Source of the DNA: Bacillota bacterium | GTDB lineage: Bacteria > Bacillota > Clostridia > Acetivibrionales > DTU013 | DNA: 64,000 bases | Assembly: GCA_023439545.1 (NCBI GenBank) | Contig: JAEXNT010000042.1 | Span: 124,001-188,000, forward strand | Direction: 5' to 3' | Shown here: one piece after another, positions 47,177 through 55,414 of the stretch | How the letters are laid out: every line of letters begins with the position of its first letter | Numbering within the stretch: position 1 is the first letter of the stretch | Translations under genes and position numbers: made by a program | Notes under the pieces: model-generated | What the model was told of the DNA's origin: nothing | Databases searched by the model: none | What the model saw: only the letters and a program-made list of their open reading frames with translations

Positions 47177-47249
47177 CCTCAACTTACTTTCGAAAGTATA
47201 AGGGGAAGGCACATTGATATTTTTAGCCGGTGGGTAACCGTAAGGCTGC

Positions 47250-47544
47250 TCACTGGTTTTGTTTTATCTGCCATTCATTATCATCCTTTACATATCCCTT
47301 GAAAAACGGCGGTATTTTCCCGTTCGGCGTTTCATTGGGGTCTATATCCATAAACAAGCTCTTTCTCAAATTATACCCGTTTGGGATCGTAATGAATTTG
47401 AATATCCAGTTGCTGCCGACCGAGAACAGCCTTTCATAGCAGACGTCGTACCTTTTTCTATCAAGTATACGGATGAGCGGCTTTGAAGCATTATAGTTAT
47501 TCTGTACCACCCCTCCCGAAGTGCGGAATATGAACACCTTCTTA
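47250..47544 (-). pseudogene. Truncated remnant, possibly of a flavodoxin-like protein
   Basis: The minus strand reads KKVFIFRTSGGVVQNNYN at about 47544-47490 and continues to a stop at 47250 with plausible protein composition. No start codon with a ribosome site precedes it, and further upstream the frame loses protein character and enters the promoter and coding region of the next gene. KVFIF.TSG resembles the second strand of flavodoxin/EFR1-like proteins. It is probably a 5'-truncated relic. Apart from this and the promoter, 47177-47703 holds nothing I recognise. Confidence 0.35.
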
Positions 47545-47620
47545 AGGCGGTATAAAACCAAGAATTTACTGTTGCAACAAGAAGTTACCTTTTCGTTTAC
47601 ACGCGAGTGTGAAAAAACTA

Positions 47621-47651
47621 TTGACCTAGAGTTTACTCCAGCGAGTATAAT
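47621..47651 (+). promoter_or_regulatory. MerR-type promoter with 19-bp spacer
   Basis: TTGACC (47621-47626) and TATAAT (47646-47651) are separated by 19 bp. The spacer contains an AGAGT-TT-ACTCC dyad, the layout recognised by MerR-family activators, which untwist overlong spacers. It lies 53 bp before the DUF362 gene. Confidence 0.65.
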
Positions 47652-47703
47652 CTTAATAACTGAACTGCAAATAGAATCGATTATGAAGCAGGAGTGAATA
47701 AGA

Positions 47704-48837
47704 ATGGAAAAAGCAAAGGTATATTTTACGGATTTCCGCACGATGGCTTTCGGGGACGGATTGCCTGCCAAACTCAAAAAGCTGGTTAAAAAGGCCGGCA
47801 TCGGGCAGATCGACATGAATGGCAAGTTCGTTGCGATCAAGATGCATTTCGGTGAGAAAGGGAATATCAGCTACCTTCGCCCCAATTACGCCAGAGCTGT
47901 TGCAGAAGTGGTGAAGGAGCTGGGCGGGAAGCCATATTTGACCGACTGTAATACAATGTATCCCGGTAGCCGGAAAAACGCTCTGGAGCATTTGGAATGC
48001 GCCTGGGAAAACGGATTTTCACCTCTGACGGTGGGCTGCCCTATTTTGATCGGCGACGGGCTGAAGGGTACCGACGATATAATAGTGCCCGTAGCGGGGG
48101 GCGAGTATGTCAAGGAAGCTAAAATCGGCCGGGCTGTCATGGACGCGGATGTGTTCATAAGTCTGACCCATTTCAAAGGCCATGAGATGACAGGGTTCGG
48201 CGGCGCTATAAAAAATATAGGCATGGGCTGCGGCTCACGAGCCGGAAAAAAGGAACAGCATAGCAGCGGCAAGCCATACATTGATCCGAGGTTGTGCCAG
48301 GGCTGCCGCAAATGTCAGAGAGAATGCGCCAATGAAGGTTTGGAGTTTGACGCCGCAGGTAAAAAGATGACGGTCAACAGAAAAAATTGTGTTGGCTGCG
48401 GACGCTGCCTAGGCGCATGTAATTTTGACGCAATCGGGTTCAACTGCGACGTAGCCAACGAGCTCCTGAACTGTCGTATGGCGGAATACGCAAAGGCGGT
48501 AGTGGACGGCCGTCCCTGCTTCCATATTTCGCTGGTGGTGGACGTATCCCCCAACTGTGATTGCCATGGAGAAAACGATGCGCCTATTCTGCCCAATCTG
48601 GGTATGTTCGCATCCTTCGACCCGCTGGCGCTTGATCAAGCTTGCGTGGACGCCTGTATGAAAGCTGCGCCGCTTCCCGGGAGCCAACTGTCCGACAACC
48701 TGGTCCAAAAAGGCTTTGTTAACCGCCACGACCATTTCACCAACTCTGCGCCCGGGTCCGAATGGCGCAGCTGCCTGGAACACGCGGAGAAGATCTGTTT
48801 GGGTACTCGGGACTACGATTTGATAGTACTCAAATGA
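47704..48837 (+). CDS. DUF362 protein with two [4Fe-4S] ferredoxin clusters
   Basis: 377 residues. An N-terminal DUF362 domain (KVYFTDFRTMAF..., then VAIKMHFGEKGNISYLRP) is interrupted after about residue 190 by a 2x[4Fe-4S] ferredoxin insert with CQGCRKCQREC and CVGCGRCLGAC. A DUF362 C-terminal part with DVSPNCDCHGEND follows. It is a soluble redox iron-sulfur protein of unknown partner, common in Clostridia. The start ATG follows GCAGGAGTG at good spacing. Its promoter has MerR-type architecture, suggesting induction by metal, thiol or redox stress. Confidence 0.92.
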   Translation: MEKAKVYFTDFRTMAFGDGLPAKLKKLVKKAGIGQIDMNGKFVAIKMHFGEKGNISYLRPNYARAVAEVVKELGGKPYLTDCNTMYPGSRKNALEHLECAWENGFSPLTVGCPILIGDGLKGTDDIIVPVAGGEYVKEAKIGRAVMDADVFISLTHFKGHEMTGFGGAIKNIGMGCGSRAGKKEQHSSGKPYIDPRLCQGCRKCQRECANEGLEFDAAGKKMTVNRKNCVGCGRCLGACNFDAIGFNCDVANELLNCRMAEYAKAVVDGRPCFHISLVVDVSPNCDCHGENDAPILPNLGMFASFDPLALDQACVDACMKAAPLPGSQLSDNLVQKGFVNRHDHFTNSAPGSEWRSCLEHAEKICLGTRDYDLIVLK

Positions 48838-48865
48838 ACAGGGTAAAACAGGTATAAAATGAGAA

Positions 48866-48911
48866 AAAGAGTATCGTACAGCTACTTTATGCAGCAGCGA
48901 TACTCTTTCTT
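48866..48911. terminator. Bidirectional terminator between convergent genes
   Basis: AAAGAGTATCG (48866-48876) and CGATACTCTTT (48898-48908) form a perfect 11-bp stem with A-rich and T-rich flanks. It serves both the DUF362 gene and the convergent GH127-like gene. Confidence 0.75.
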
Positions 48912-48922
48912 CAGGTTCACGG

Positions 48923-50800
48923 TCAAGTACCCTGTAACAGCGGCATTTCTGTCAGGCGAAGATTTGTGCACCCATAGGGGATCAGGCGAAGTTCTTCAAC
49001 AGTATCTGAGATCCCGGTCATAGGAGGGTATGGTGCTGCCGAGCCTTGGATTAACGGCCAGTCGATCCTTTTCCCGTGAACCTTGACGCATACCGGAGCG
49101 CCATCGGGAGAGAATGGAATCTTGGTTACCGGATATTCCATAAATTCAGCTTCTTTTTCCAAATGGTCTTTACTTAAACATAACGCATAGTTCCAAGGGG
49201 TGGTCGGGTACACTTCATAATCACAGTGAGGAGCCTCGTGATAAGGGAGCTCGCTGTCGATCCTTTCCCAGCGCTCTCCGATAGCAAGGGAGTAGACCAA
49301 GGGTCCGCGTACTACAGCATACATATTTCCAGGACGTGGCTTTAGTAGAATACGCGACGGAAGGTTAAGCGTAAGTATTGTTTCACCTTCCCAAACTCGA
49401 TCCAGTCTGTGAAATCCGCCCTTTGATACGGGAAGGCTACCTTCAGGTTTCTCCAGCCAGGCGCCTTCCGCCCATTCAGGTATTCTCAGCCATAAAGCAA
49501 ATGATACCTTTTTATCTGTTTTAACTTTGAAGCGTAGTTGTTGCCTGAACGGGTAGTCTGTATCGAGAGTTATCGTTACATGCGCGTCATTTATCACTGT
49601 GTCAACTGTTGAAGGGGCGTAGACGGAGGCTGCCAGACCGTCGGGTGTCCTCATGAACGTAGACAGGGCCAATTTTGGCCATGCCTGATGCAGGTTGGAT
49701 GTACAGCAGCCGAAGTTAGGCTCCAGACCAAAAATGTTAGCATCTCCCCTGTTAGTGGTGTAAATGGGATCTGCCTGCTGGCTGCACTCTATCTGGTTTA
49801 CCTGTTGGTCATATTGATGACTCCACATATCCGGACTCATTGTTGCAGGAAGCGCGTTATAAGCGATCATTTCCAGGCGGTCTCCCCAACGGGCTTCACC
49901 TGTGATGGAAAGGATATGTTCGAGAGAATACATGTATTCTGCAACTGCGCACAACTCCGTACCGGATACGGGACTGACGCCTGCCAGACATTCATCCCCG
50001 GAGAACACTCCGGTGACCATGCCGTGATAGCGGTCCAACATATCGGCCATCTGTTCGGCTCCATTTTTATGCTCCTCCATACCCGTCATTCGCCAAAGCA
50101 GCGGCCCTGATTTCAATGCCATCGCGTTGTTGACCACATGACTCATTAAGCTCCAGCGGCCTTTACCGTCGGATTCCTTATATGGCCAGCACTTAAAGAA
50201 GGAGAGCCAGTCAAAGCCTTGGCACTGCAGTTTTGTAACCAGTTTCAGCAACCATTCCTCAGGCTTTTTTTCATAAAGCCAATAGATGGGGATGAGACAT
50301 TCGAACCAACGGAATTGCGCCCAGTTAAAAAGGGTCGTACCATCTATGTGCCGGTCAAGGTATTTCAGAGCTTTCCATACTACGTTCCCGATCCTGTCAT
50401 CTTCTGTGAAATCGTGGTAGACGACCATCACCTTGAGGATCAGGAAAAGAGCCCAGAGATCGTATTTGGAGCGGTCCGCGTCCGGATCCGGGCAAAGCCA
50501 GCCATCCGGCGCCTGGTGCTCAATAATATGATTCATGTATTTATTTGCACGTGATTTCATCTCCTCGTCATCCAATAACCAGGCGAGGGGAATAAAGCCG
50601 TCCAACCAATACGGCATCCGCTCCCAGGAGTCGGTAGTACCGCCGATCCATTTACTATCCTTGATGTCGGGCCAGAATTTGTCCAGGTTTCCTGTAAGTC
50701 CCGCGGCCTGTATTTGCAGTTGCTGCCGCAGCCAGCCCTCCGGTCGGATCTCTTTCATTGGGAGAGGCTGCAGTTTTATGGGTTGTAGCTTGTTGGCCAT
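48923..50800 (-). CDS. GH127-like (DUF1680) beta-L-arabinofuranosidase family enzyme
   Basis: 625 residues from ATG 50800 (AAGGAG seven bases upstream), preferred to an in-frame start 18 bases further out. An (alpha/alpha)6-barrel-like N-terminal half is followed by beta domains. The zinc set known from Bifidobacterium HypBA1 is visible as TELC (Glu282, Cys284) and GCCTSN (Cys365, Cys366); in HypBA1 one paired Cys is the nucleophile. GH127 relatives act on beta-L-arabinofuranosides and, in some cases, other rhamnogalacturonan-II sugars, so the substrate is not certain. No signal peptide. Divergent from an AraC regulator. Confidence 0.85.
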   Translation of the reverse strand: MANKLQPIKLQPLPMKEIRPEGWLRQQLQIQAAGLTGNLDKFWPDIKDSKWIGGTTDSWERMPYWLDGFIPLAWLLDDEEMKSRANKYMNHIIEHQAPDGWLCPDPDADRSKYDLWALFLILKVMVVYHDFTEDDRIGNVVWKALKYLDRHIDGTTLFNWAQFRWFECLIPIYWLYEKKPEEWLLKLVTKLQCQGFDWLSFFKCWPYKESDGKGRWSLMSHVVNNAMALKSGPLLWRMTGMEEHKNGAEQMADMLDRYHGMVTGVFSGDECLAGVSPVSGTELCAVAEYMYSLEHILSITGEARWGDRLEMIAYNALPATMSPDMWSHQYDQQVNQIECSQQADPIYTTNRGDANIFGLEPNFGCCTSNLHQAWPKLALSTFMRTPDGLAASVYAPSTVDTVINDAHVTITLDTDYPFRQQLRFKVKTDKKVSFALWLRIPEWAEGAWLEKPEGSLPVSKGGFHRLDRVWEGETILTLNLPSRILLKPRPGNMYAVVRGPLVYSLAIGERWERIDSELPYHEAPHCDYEVYPTTPWNYALCLSKDHLEKEAEFMEYPVTKIPFSPDGAPVCVKVHGKRIDWPLIQGSAAPYPPMTGISDTVEELRLIPYGCTNLRLTEMPLLQGT

Positions 50801-50883
50801 TTTTATACTCCTTAACATTGCAAATCTCGAACAACTAGATGCTTTTCAATAGTAATTCTATCAGGTAAAATTAAAACATACCA

Positions 50884-50910
50884 TTGCATATAGCGACATT
50901 TATATTGCAA
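50884..50910. promoter_or_regulatory. Imperfect inverted repeat in the GH127/AraC divergent region
   Basis: TTGCATATA (50884-50892) and TATATTGCAA (50901-50910) are mirror images with one missing base. They lie between the two divergent starts and are a candidate binding site for the AraC protein. Confidence 0.3.
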
Positions 50911-50933
50911 AAGCAGGATTGGAGTGGTTTGAT

Positions 50934-51815
50934 ATGTTCTGCTCCCCGCCGGGAACAATTGTTTTGGAAGTACCGCCATGGCCGCATTATCTGGTAAGCA
51001 GCTACCGCCGGTTCATGCCGGATGAAAAACATATTACAAGAGTTTGTACGGACTTTGTTCTGATTTTTATGTTTGAACGAAGTCTTTGCTTTACGGAAGC
51101 CGGTACGGATATCGAGGTGGCAAGGGGCGAGTGGTATTTGCAGGTTCCCGGACTGAAACAGGAGGGCAGGGTGGGGAGTCCTGCTCCGGAATATTATTAT
51201 ATCCATTTCAGGGCATCAGGGCGGCCGTTTGAAGAACGTTCAACGGAAATTCCGGAGGTTTTACCGGAGTGCGGGCTGGCCGGGCTTGACGAACAATCCG
51301 GCCTAAAGCAGATTATCCTGCCGACGCGCGGAAAATTCAACTCCCAGAAGTTTACTCCGCTTTTTGACCGTTTGGAGTGCCTGAAGAAGGACCGCATTTC
51401 ACCTTTCATAGAGCAGGAGGCTACATTTCTTGCCATCCTTGGAGAATTGCAGTCTGCAGCTTCGGATCTTCCTGAAACTAAAATGAAGGAGCTCGCCTCC
51501 CGTGCAATGGAATTCCTGTGGACTAATTATAATAAACCTTTTATCTGTAGCGATTTATCCATGGAGCTTAATTATTCGATAGATTATATAGCGAGAATCA
51601 TGAGAAGATTGTACGGCATCACACCCTTGCAGTATGTGCACAAGATCAGAATCGAGCATGCCTGCGAGCTTCTGGCCGATACGGATTATACGCTGGATGT
51701 GATAGCGCGCAAACTGGGGTATAGTGATGCATCTTTGTTTTATAAGTCTTTCCGGAAGCAGCTGGGTATGTCTCCCGGAGCATGGCGGCTGAAAAGCCGC
51801 AGACTTCAGGACTGA
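50934..51815 (+). CDS. AraC-family transcriptional regulator
   Basis: 293 residues from ATG 50934, preceded by GGAG nine bases upstream; a TTG at 50919 is too close to any ribosome site. An N-terminal cupin-like sugar-sensing domain (about 1-130, with Y-Y-Y-I-H-F-R-A-S) is followed by an AraC double HTH (FICSDLSMELNYSIDYIARI and LDVIARKLGYSDASLFYKSF). It is divergent from the GH127-like gene and likely activates it. It ends at a strong terminator, so it is monocistronic. Confidence 0.88.
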   Translation: MFCSPPGTIVLEVPPWPHYLVSSYRRFMPDEKHITRVCTDFVLIFMFERSLCFTEAGTDIEVARGEWYLQVPGLKQEGRVGSPAPEYYYIHFRASGRPFEERSTEIPEVLPECGLAGLDEQSGLKQIILPTRGKFNSQKFTPLFDRLECLKKDRISPFIEQEATFLAILGELQSAASDLPETKMKELASRAMEFLWTNYNKPFICSDLSMELNYSIDYIARIMRRLYGITPLQYVHKIRIEHACELLADTDYTLDVIARKLGYSDASLFYKSFRKQLGMSPGAWRLKSRRLQD

Positions 51816-51863
51816 TCCCGCAATGAAAATGTAGTGTGGATAAAATTGGTTTATTGTTGCGAA

Positions 51864-51898
51864 AACAGCTTGAAATTCAGCTTTCAGGCTGTTTTTTT
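51864..51898 (+). terminator. Rho-independent terminator
   Basis: AACAGCTTGAAA (51864-51875) pairs with TTTCAGGCTGTT (51882-51893, one G-U), followed by a run of T. It separates the AraC gene from the operon at 52033. Confidence 0.85.
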
Positions 51899-51930
51899 AA
51901 TAGATGAGTTATATTGCTTAAATTGTCCTA

Positions 51931-51959
51931 TTGACATATAGAAAAGGGTATATTAATAT
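51931..51959 (+). promoter_or_regulatory. Predicted promoter of the RuBisCO-like-protein operon
   Basis: TTGACA (51931-51936), 17-base spacer, TAATAT (51954-51959); a consensus -35 with a weaker -10, about 75 bp before the first gene. Confidence 0.6.
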
Positions 51960-51975
51960 ACTAATATATTAGTAT
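51958..51975. promoter_or_regulatory. 18-bp perfect palindromic operator candidate
   Basis: ATACTAATATATTAGTAT is a perfect 18-bp palindrome starting within the -10 box and covering the expected transcription start. This is a classical repressor position; the GntR protein encoded at 56948 in the same operon is the leading candidate. Confidence 0.6.
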
Positions 51976-52032
51976 CCAATTAAGTTGTCAGACGATAAGT
52001 AAAAGACATAATTAAATTAGAGGGGGATTCAT

Positions 52033-52836
52033 TTGTCAAATTATACAATTCGGCCAATCAATACAGGCTATATTCCTACTTACCCCAAACAGTACCATTA
52101 TCATTTTTCTACGTTAAAGTATCTACCGGACGTCAAAGACGACAAGGTAGCATTGCCGTGCTTTACTTTTCTGATCGAGGGCGGTGAAAAACCGATACTT
52201 GTCGATACAGGAATGGCATGGACAGAACGTGCGGATAAATATCATCATGCAGGTTCGTATCAGCCGGAGGGAATGGCAATCCATGAGCAGCTTGAAAAAA
52301 TAGGGTATCGGTGTGAGGATATAGGGATCGTTATATTCACGCATTTACACTGGGACCATGTCTATTATATGGAGAAATTCACAAATGCAAGGTTTATAGC
52401 ACAGAAGACGGAATATGAATTCGCACTCAATCCGATTCCTGTTTATTATAAGTCGTACGAATTTCCTCTGCTGGGTTTAAAAAGGCCATTCGAGGGCATT
52501 AATATTGAAACGGTGGATGGAGAAACTGAGATTGTCCGGGGAATAAGGGTCCTTCCAACCCCTGGACATTCGCCCGGACATCAGTCTGTGGAAGTTGATA
52601 CTGCCAATGGTTCTTACATATGTGCAGGGGACTCCCTTTTCCTGCTTGCAAACACTAATGAAATTCCGGAAATTCATTATTCCGTCACACCGCCGGCACG
52701 TTATGCGGACATTGTAGCGTGTTATAGAAGTATCGAAATGCAGAAAAACAGGGTAAAGAGGCTGGAACTGCTTTTGCCCTGCCATGAACCGGAATTGGAG
52801 GAGCGAATCAAAAAGACTCCGGTTTTAGGACTCTGA
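52033..52836 (+). CDS. Metallo-beta-lactamase-fold hydrolase, lactonase-like
   Basis: 267 residues with the dinuclear zinc motif HLHWDH (His104, His106, Asp108, His109), a second site PTPGHSPGHQ, and GDSLF with the bridging Asp. The arrangement resembles N-acyl-homoserine-lactone lactonases (AiiA/AttM) and other lactonases. In a sugar-acid operon a sugar lactone is a more likely substrate than a signal molecule (inference). The start is TTG after AGGGGG; no nearby ATG fits the fold. First gene of the operon behind the palindrome promoter. Confidence 0.85.
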   Translation: MSNYTIRPINTGYIPTYPKQYHYHFSTLKYLPDVKDDKVALPCFTFLIEGGEKPILVDTGMAWTERADKYHHAGSYQPEGMAIHEQLEKIGYRCEDIGIVIFTHLHWDHVYYMEKFTNARFIAQKTEYEFALNPIPVYYKSYEFPLLGLKRPFEGINIETVDGETEIVRGIRVLPTPGHSPGHQSVEVDTANGSYICAGDSLFLLANTNEIPEIHYSVTPPARYADIVACYRSIEMQKNRVKRLELLLPCHEPELEERIKKTPVLGL

Positions 52837-52875
52837 GAAGTATTCTTCCTGAATACGGATGCCTGGAGATGAATT

Positions 52876-54087
52876 ATGAAGAAGACGATTGCCATTATCG
52901 CGAGCTTGGATACAAAGGGTGAATTGGTCTCATACCTGGATTGTAAATTGAGACTTATGGGCAGCAATACCTATATTATTGATATAGGAGCGCATCCTTC
53001 AAGCGAAATCGATGCCGATATCAAGCCAGCCGAGATTATGGCGGAGACCGGAATCGTTTGCGATAATCTTTTCGAGATGCAAAAGAGCGATATGGTCTCA
53101 CGGCTTGAAAAAGGCATCGCAATGTTAGTACCCAGGCTTTTTGCGGCTTTGAAATTCGACGGCGTGATTTCTATCGGCGGTCTCCAAAATACTGTGATCG
53201 CATGTGCGGCGATGCGCGCCTTACCGCTTGGTGTGCCTAAGGTAATGGTTTCGACAGTCGCCTGCGGAACACGCACCTTCGGAATGTTTGTCGGCAGCCG
53301 GGATATTCTTGTTATGCCGTCTGTTGCCGATCTTGCAGGGCTTAATACGGTTACGCGTATTATCCTTTCAAATGCCGCCGCTGCAGTTTTCGGTATGACG
53401 CAAACCTTCGACAGTTCTTCAATAACTGCAAAGGGAGCATCGATCGGCGCCACGCTGATGGGTGTTACAAATGATGCAATTATGAACGTAATAAACATTA
53501 TGAAAAAGAAGGGTCACGAAGTTATCGGCTTTCATGCGACGGGCACAGGCGGCATGGCTATGGAGGAACTGATAGGGAAGGGAGCGATCGATGCCGTGAT
53601 GGATCTTACGCTGCATGAGGTGACTTCTGAATATTTTGGCGGGGGCTTTTCCTACGGAGCGATTAACCGATTGGAATCGGCGGGCAGAATAGGTCTGCCG
53701 CAGGTTGTTGCGCCAGGTGGTGCGGATTTTATAGATTTTGCTGCGGATCAGATTCCGGACAAATTCACGCAACGCAGATATGTTCTGCATAACGGGAAAG
53801 TAGCGCATATTTCTCTTCTTCCCGAGGAAGCCTCGGAAATCGGCAAAATGATAGCGCAAAGGCTCAATTCAAGCAGGGGAAAGGTTACAGTGATTTTGCC
53901 GATGAAAGGCTTCTCCAAAACCACGTCTCCCGCAGGACCTTTGTATGATCCGCTTGTTACCGGGGCGTTTGCCAAAACACTTCATATGGAACTGCGTAAT
54001 AATATTAAAATTATAGATCTGGATGTCGGGATAAACGACTATGAATTCAGCTTGATAGCTTGCAGAGAGATGCTTGCGCTCATCTGA
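52876..54087 (+). CDS. Tm-1-like ATP-binding protein (UPF0261 family)
   Basis: 403 residues, the usual full length for UPF0261. The opening KKTIAIIASLDTKGELVSYL, VISIGGLQNTVIACAAMRAL, KVMVSTVACGT and GFHATGTGGMAMEELI are family hallmarks. Plant Tm-1, a homologue that inhibits tobamovirus replication, binds ATP through this N-terminal domain; the bacterial function is unknown. It lies 39 bp after the lactonase-like gene, and the RuBisCO-like gene's start follows closely. Because the operon otherwise lacks a kinase, a phosphotransfer role on the sugar acid is an attractive but untested idea. Confidence 0.85.
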   Translation: MKKTIAIIASLDTKGELVSYLDCKLRLMGSNTYIIDIGAHPSSEIDADIKPAEIMAETGIVCDNLFEMQKSDMVSRLEKGIAMLVPRLFAALKFDGVISIGGLQNTVIACAAMRALPLGVPKVMVSTVACGTRTFGMFVGSRDILVMPSVADLAGLNTVTRIILSNAAAAVFGMTQTFDSSSITAKGASIGATLMGVTNDAIMNVINIMKKKGHEVIGFHATGTGGMAMEELIGKGAIDAVMDLTLHEVTSEYFGGGFSYGAINRLESAGRIGLPQVVAPGGADFIDFAADQIPDKFTQRRYVLHNGKVAHISLLPEEASEIGKMIAQRLNSSRGKVTVILPMKGFSKTTSPAGPLYDPLVTGAFAKTLHMELRNNIKIIDLDVGINDYEFSLIACREMLALI

Positions 54088-54122
54088 AAGCTGATGGCAA
54101 ATTGTTGCCGGAGGTGTTTGTT

Positions 54123-55370
54123 TTGCTGCCATATTTTGATTTTCCCTATGCTTCCCCCGAATCCTTATCGGATGGAAGTTATGTGATTGCCACCTATCTT
54201 GCGAGCGGTATATCGGTATCGGATGCCATTCGCCGGTCCGGCACTTTTGCAGTGGGGCAGAGTATAGGAACATGGATTGACGTCCCGGGTATCACGCGTG
54301 AAATGATTTCAAAATACCAGGCTCGGGTTTTAGGCTGCTATTGTGTTCAAACGACGGACGAGGCTGCATATTTACTGAGAATTGCATTCCCGATTGAGAA
54401 TTTCGGTTCATGCTATTCTATGCTTTTTACGGCCCTCATGGGTAATGATACCTCTACGGCTCTGAATACAAGGCTGATCGATATCGAAACCGCGAATGAT
54501 GCTTCCGGCTTTTTTAAGGGGCCGCGCAAAGGAATTGATTATCTCAGGGAGCTGACAGGCGTCAAAAATCGTCCTCTCATTCTGAATATGCTGAAACCCT
54601 GCATCGGCTATTCGCCTGAATACGGCGCCAAACTTTTCTATGAAGCCGGTAGAGGCGGGATAGACCTCATTAAGGATGATGAGCTGTTGGGGAGTACCTC
54701 ATTCAGCCAGGTTGTGGAAAGAGTACGGGCTTATAATCTGCAGGCACAGCGGATTTATGACGAGACGGGAAAAAGACCTGTTTACATAGCAAATATAACT
54801 GCCAAGCCTAAAACGATGAGGGAAAACGCACGTGCGTGTCTGGATGCGGGTGTGAAGGCTGTGATGGTTAATTTCGTGAGTACGGGTCTGGATGCCCTCT
54901 CAGAAATCTGTGATGAGTTTGGAAATCAATTGTTTATCCTGGCGCATTATGCCGGATGTGATGTTGTTTCAAAAGGTGTCGGCATACCCGTCATCCTGGG
55001 AAAGTTGCCCCGAATGGCCGGTGCGGACGGTGTTGTGGTGATGTACCAGAAAGACCGGAACAACAGTGGATATTCTGACTTTATCAGAACCATGCAGGCG
55101 CATAGATTGCCGTGCTGCGGAATGAAACAGACCGTGAGTGTCATAGGCGGCGGTGTATCGCCGTTGTGCGCGGCGGAATTGTACAATGATTTCGGGAAGG
55201 ATATGGTTCTGGGCGTTGGCGGCGCTATTCAGGGACATCCTGACGGGGCGTCTGCAGGCGCAAGGGCGATGCTGCGTTCTGTAGAAGCTGCAATTAAGGG
55301 CGTGGATATCGATGAAGCTGCTTCAGAATGTCCTGAGCTTGCCAAAGCGATAGAGTGTTGGAGAAAATAG
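54123..55370 (+). CDS. RuBisCO-like protein (form IV-type)
   Basis: 415 residues from TTG 54123, which has GGAGG eight bases upstream; the frame extends upstream into the previous gene without a better site. RuBisCO large-subunit landmarks are present: LKPCIG (Lys158, equivalent to Lys175), GGIDLIKDDELL with Lys184, Asp186 and Glu187 at the carbamate/magnesium site (Lys201, Asp203, Glu204), and a C-terminal GGAIQGHPDGASAGA. Such proteins work as isomerases, enolases or decarboxylases on sugar phosphates or acid-sugar phosphates rather than fixing CO2. Its neighbours (TIM homologue, class II aldolase) resemble apionate-type catabolism, where the RLP OiaX is a decarboxylase. Confidence 0.88.
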   Translation: MLPYFDFPYASPESLSDGSYVIATYLASGISVSDAIRRSGTFAVGQSIGTWIDVPGITREMISKYQARVLGCYCVQTTDEAAYLLRIAFPIENFGSCYSMLFTALMGNDTSTALNTRLIDIETANDASGFFKGPRKGIDYLRELTGVKNRPLILNMLKPCIGYSPEYGAKLFYEAGRGGIDLIKDDELLGSTSFSQVVERVRAYNLQAQRIYDETGKRPVYIANITAKPKTMRENARACLDAGVKAVMVNFVSTGLDALSEICDEFGNQLFILAHYAGCDVVSKGVGIPVILGKLPRMAGADGVVVMYQKDRNNSGYSDFIRTMQAHRLPCCGMKQTVSVIGGGVSPLCAAELYNDFGKDMVLGVGGAIQGHPDGASAGARAMLRSVEAAIKGVDIDEAASECPELAKAIECWRK

Positions 55371-55414
55371 CCAATTATTTGAAGGGCTTCACCGGAAAGA
55401 AGGGATTTTGCATA

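Noticed and set aside
54060..54122. Upstream extension of the RuBisCO-like gene from TTG 54060
   Set aside because: It overlaps the Tm-1-like gene and has no ribosome site, whereas TTG 54123 has GGAGG at ideal spacing.
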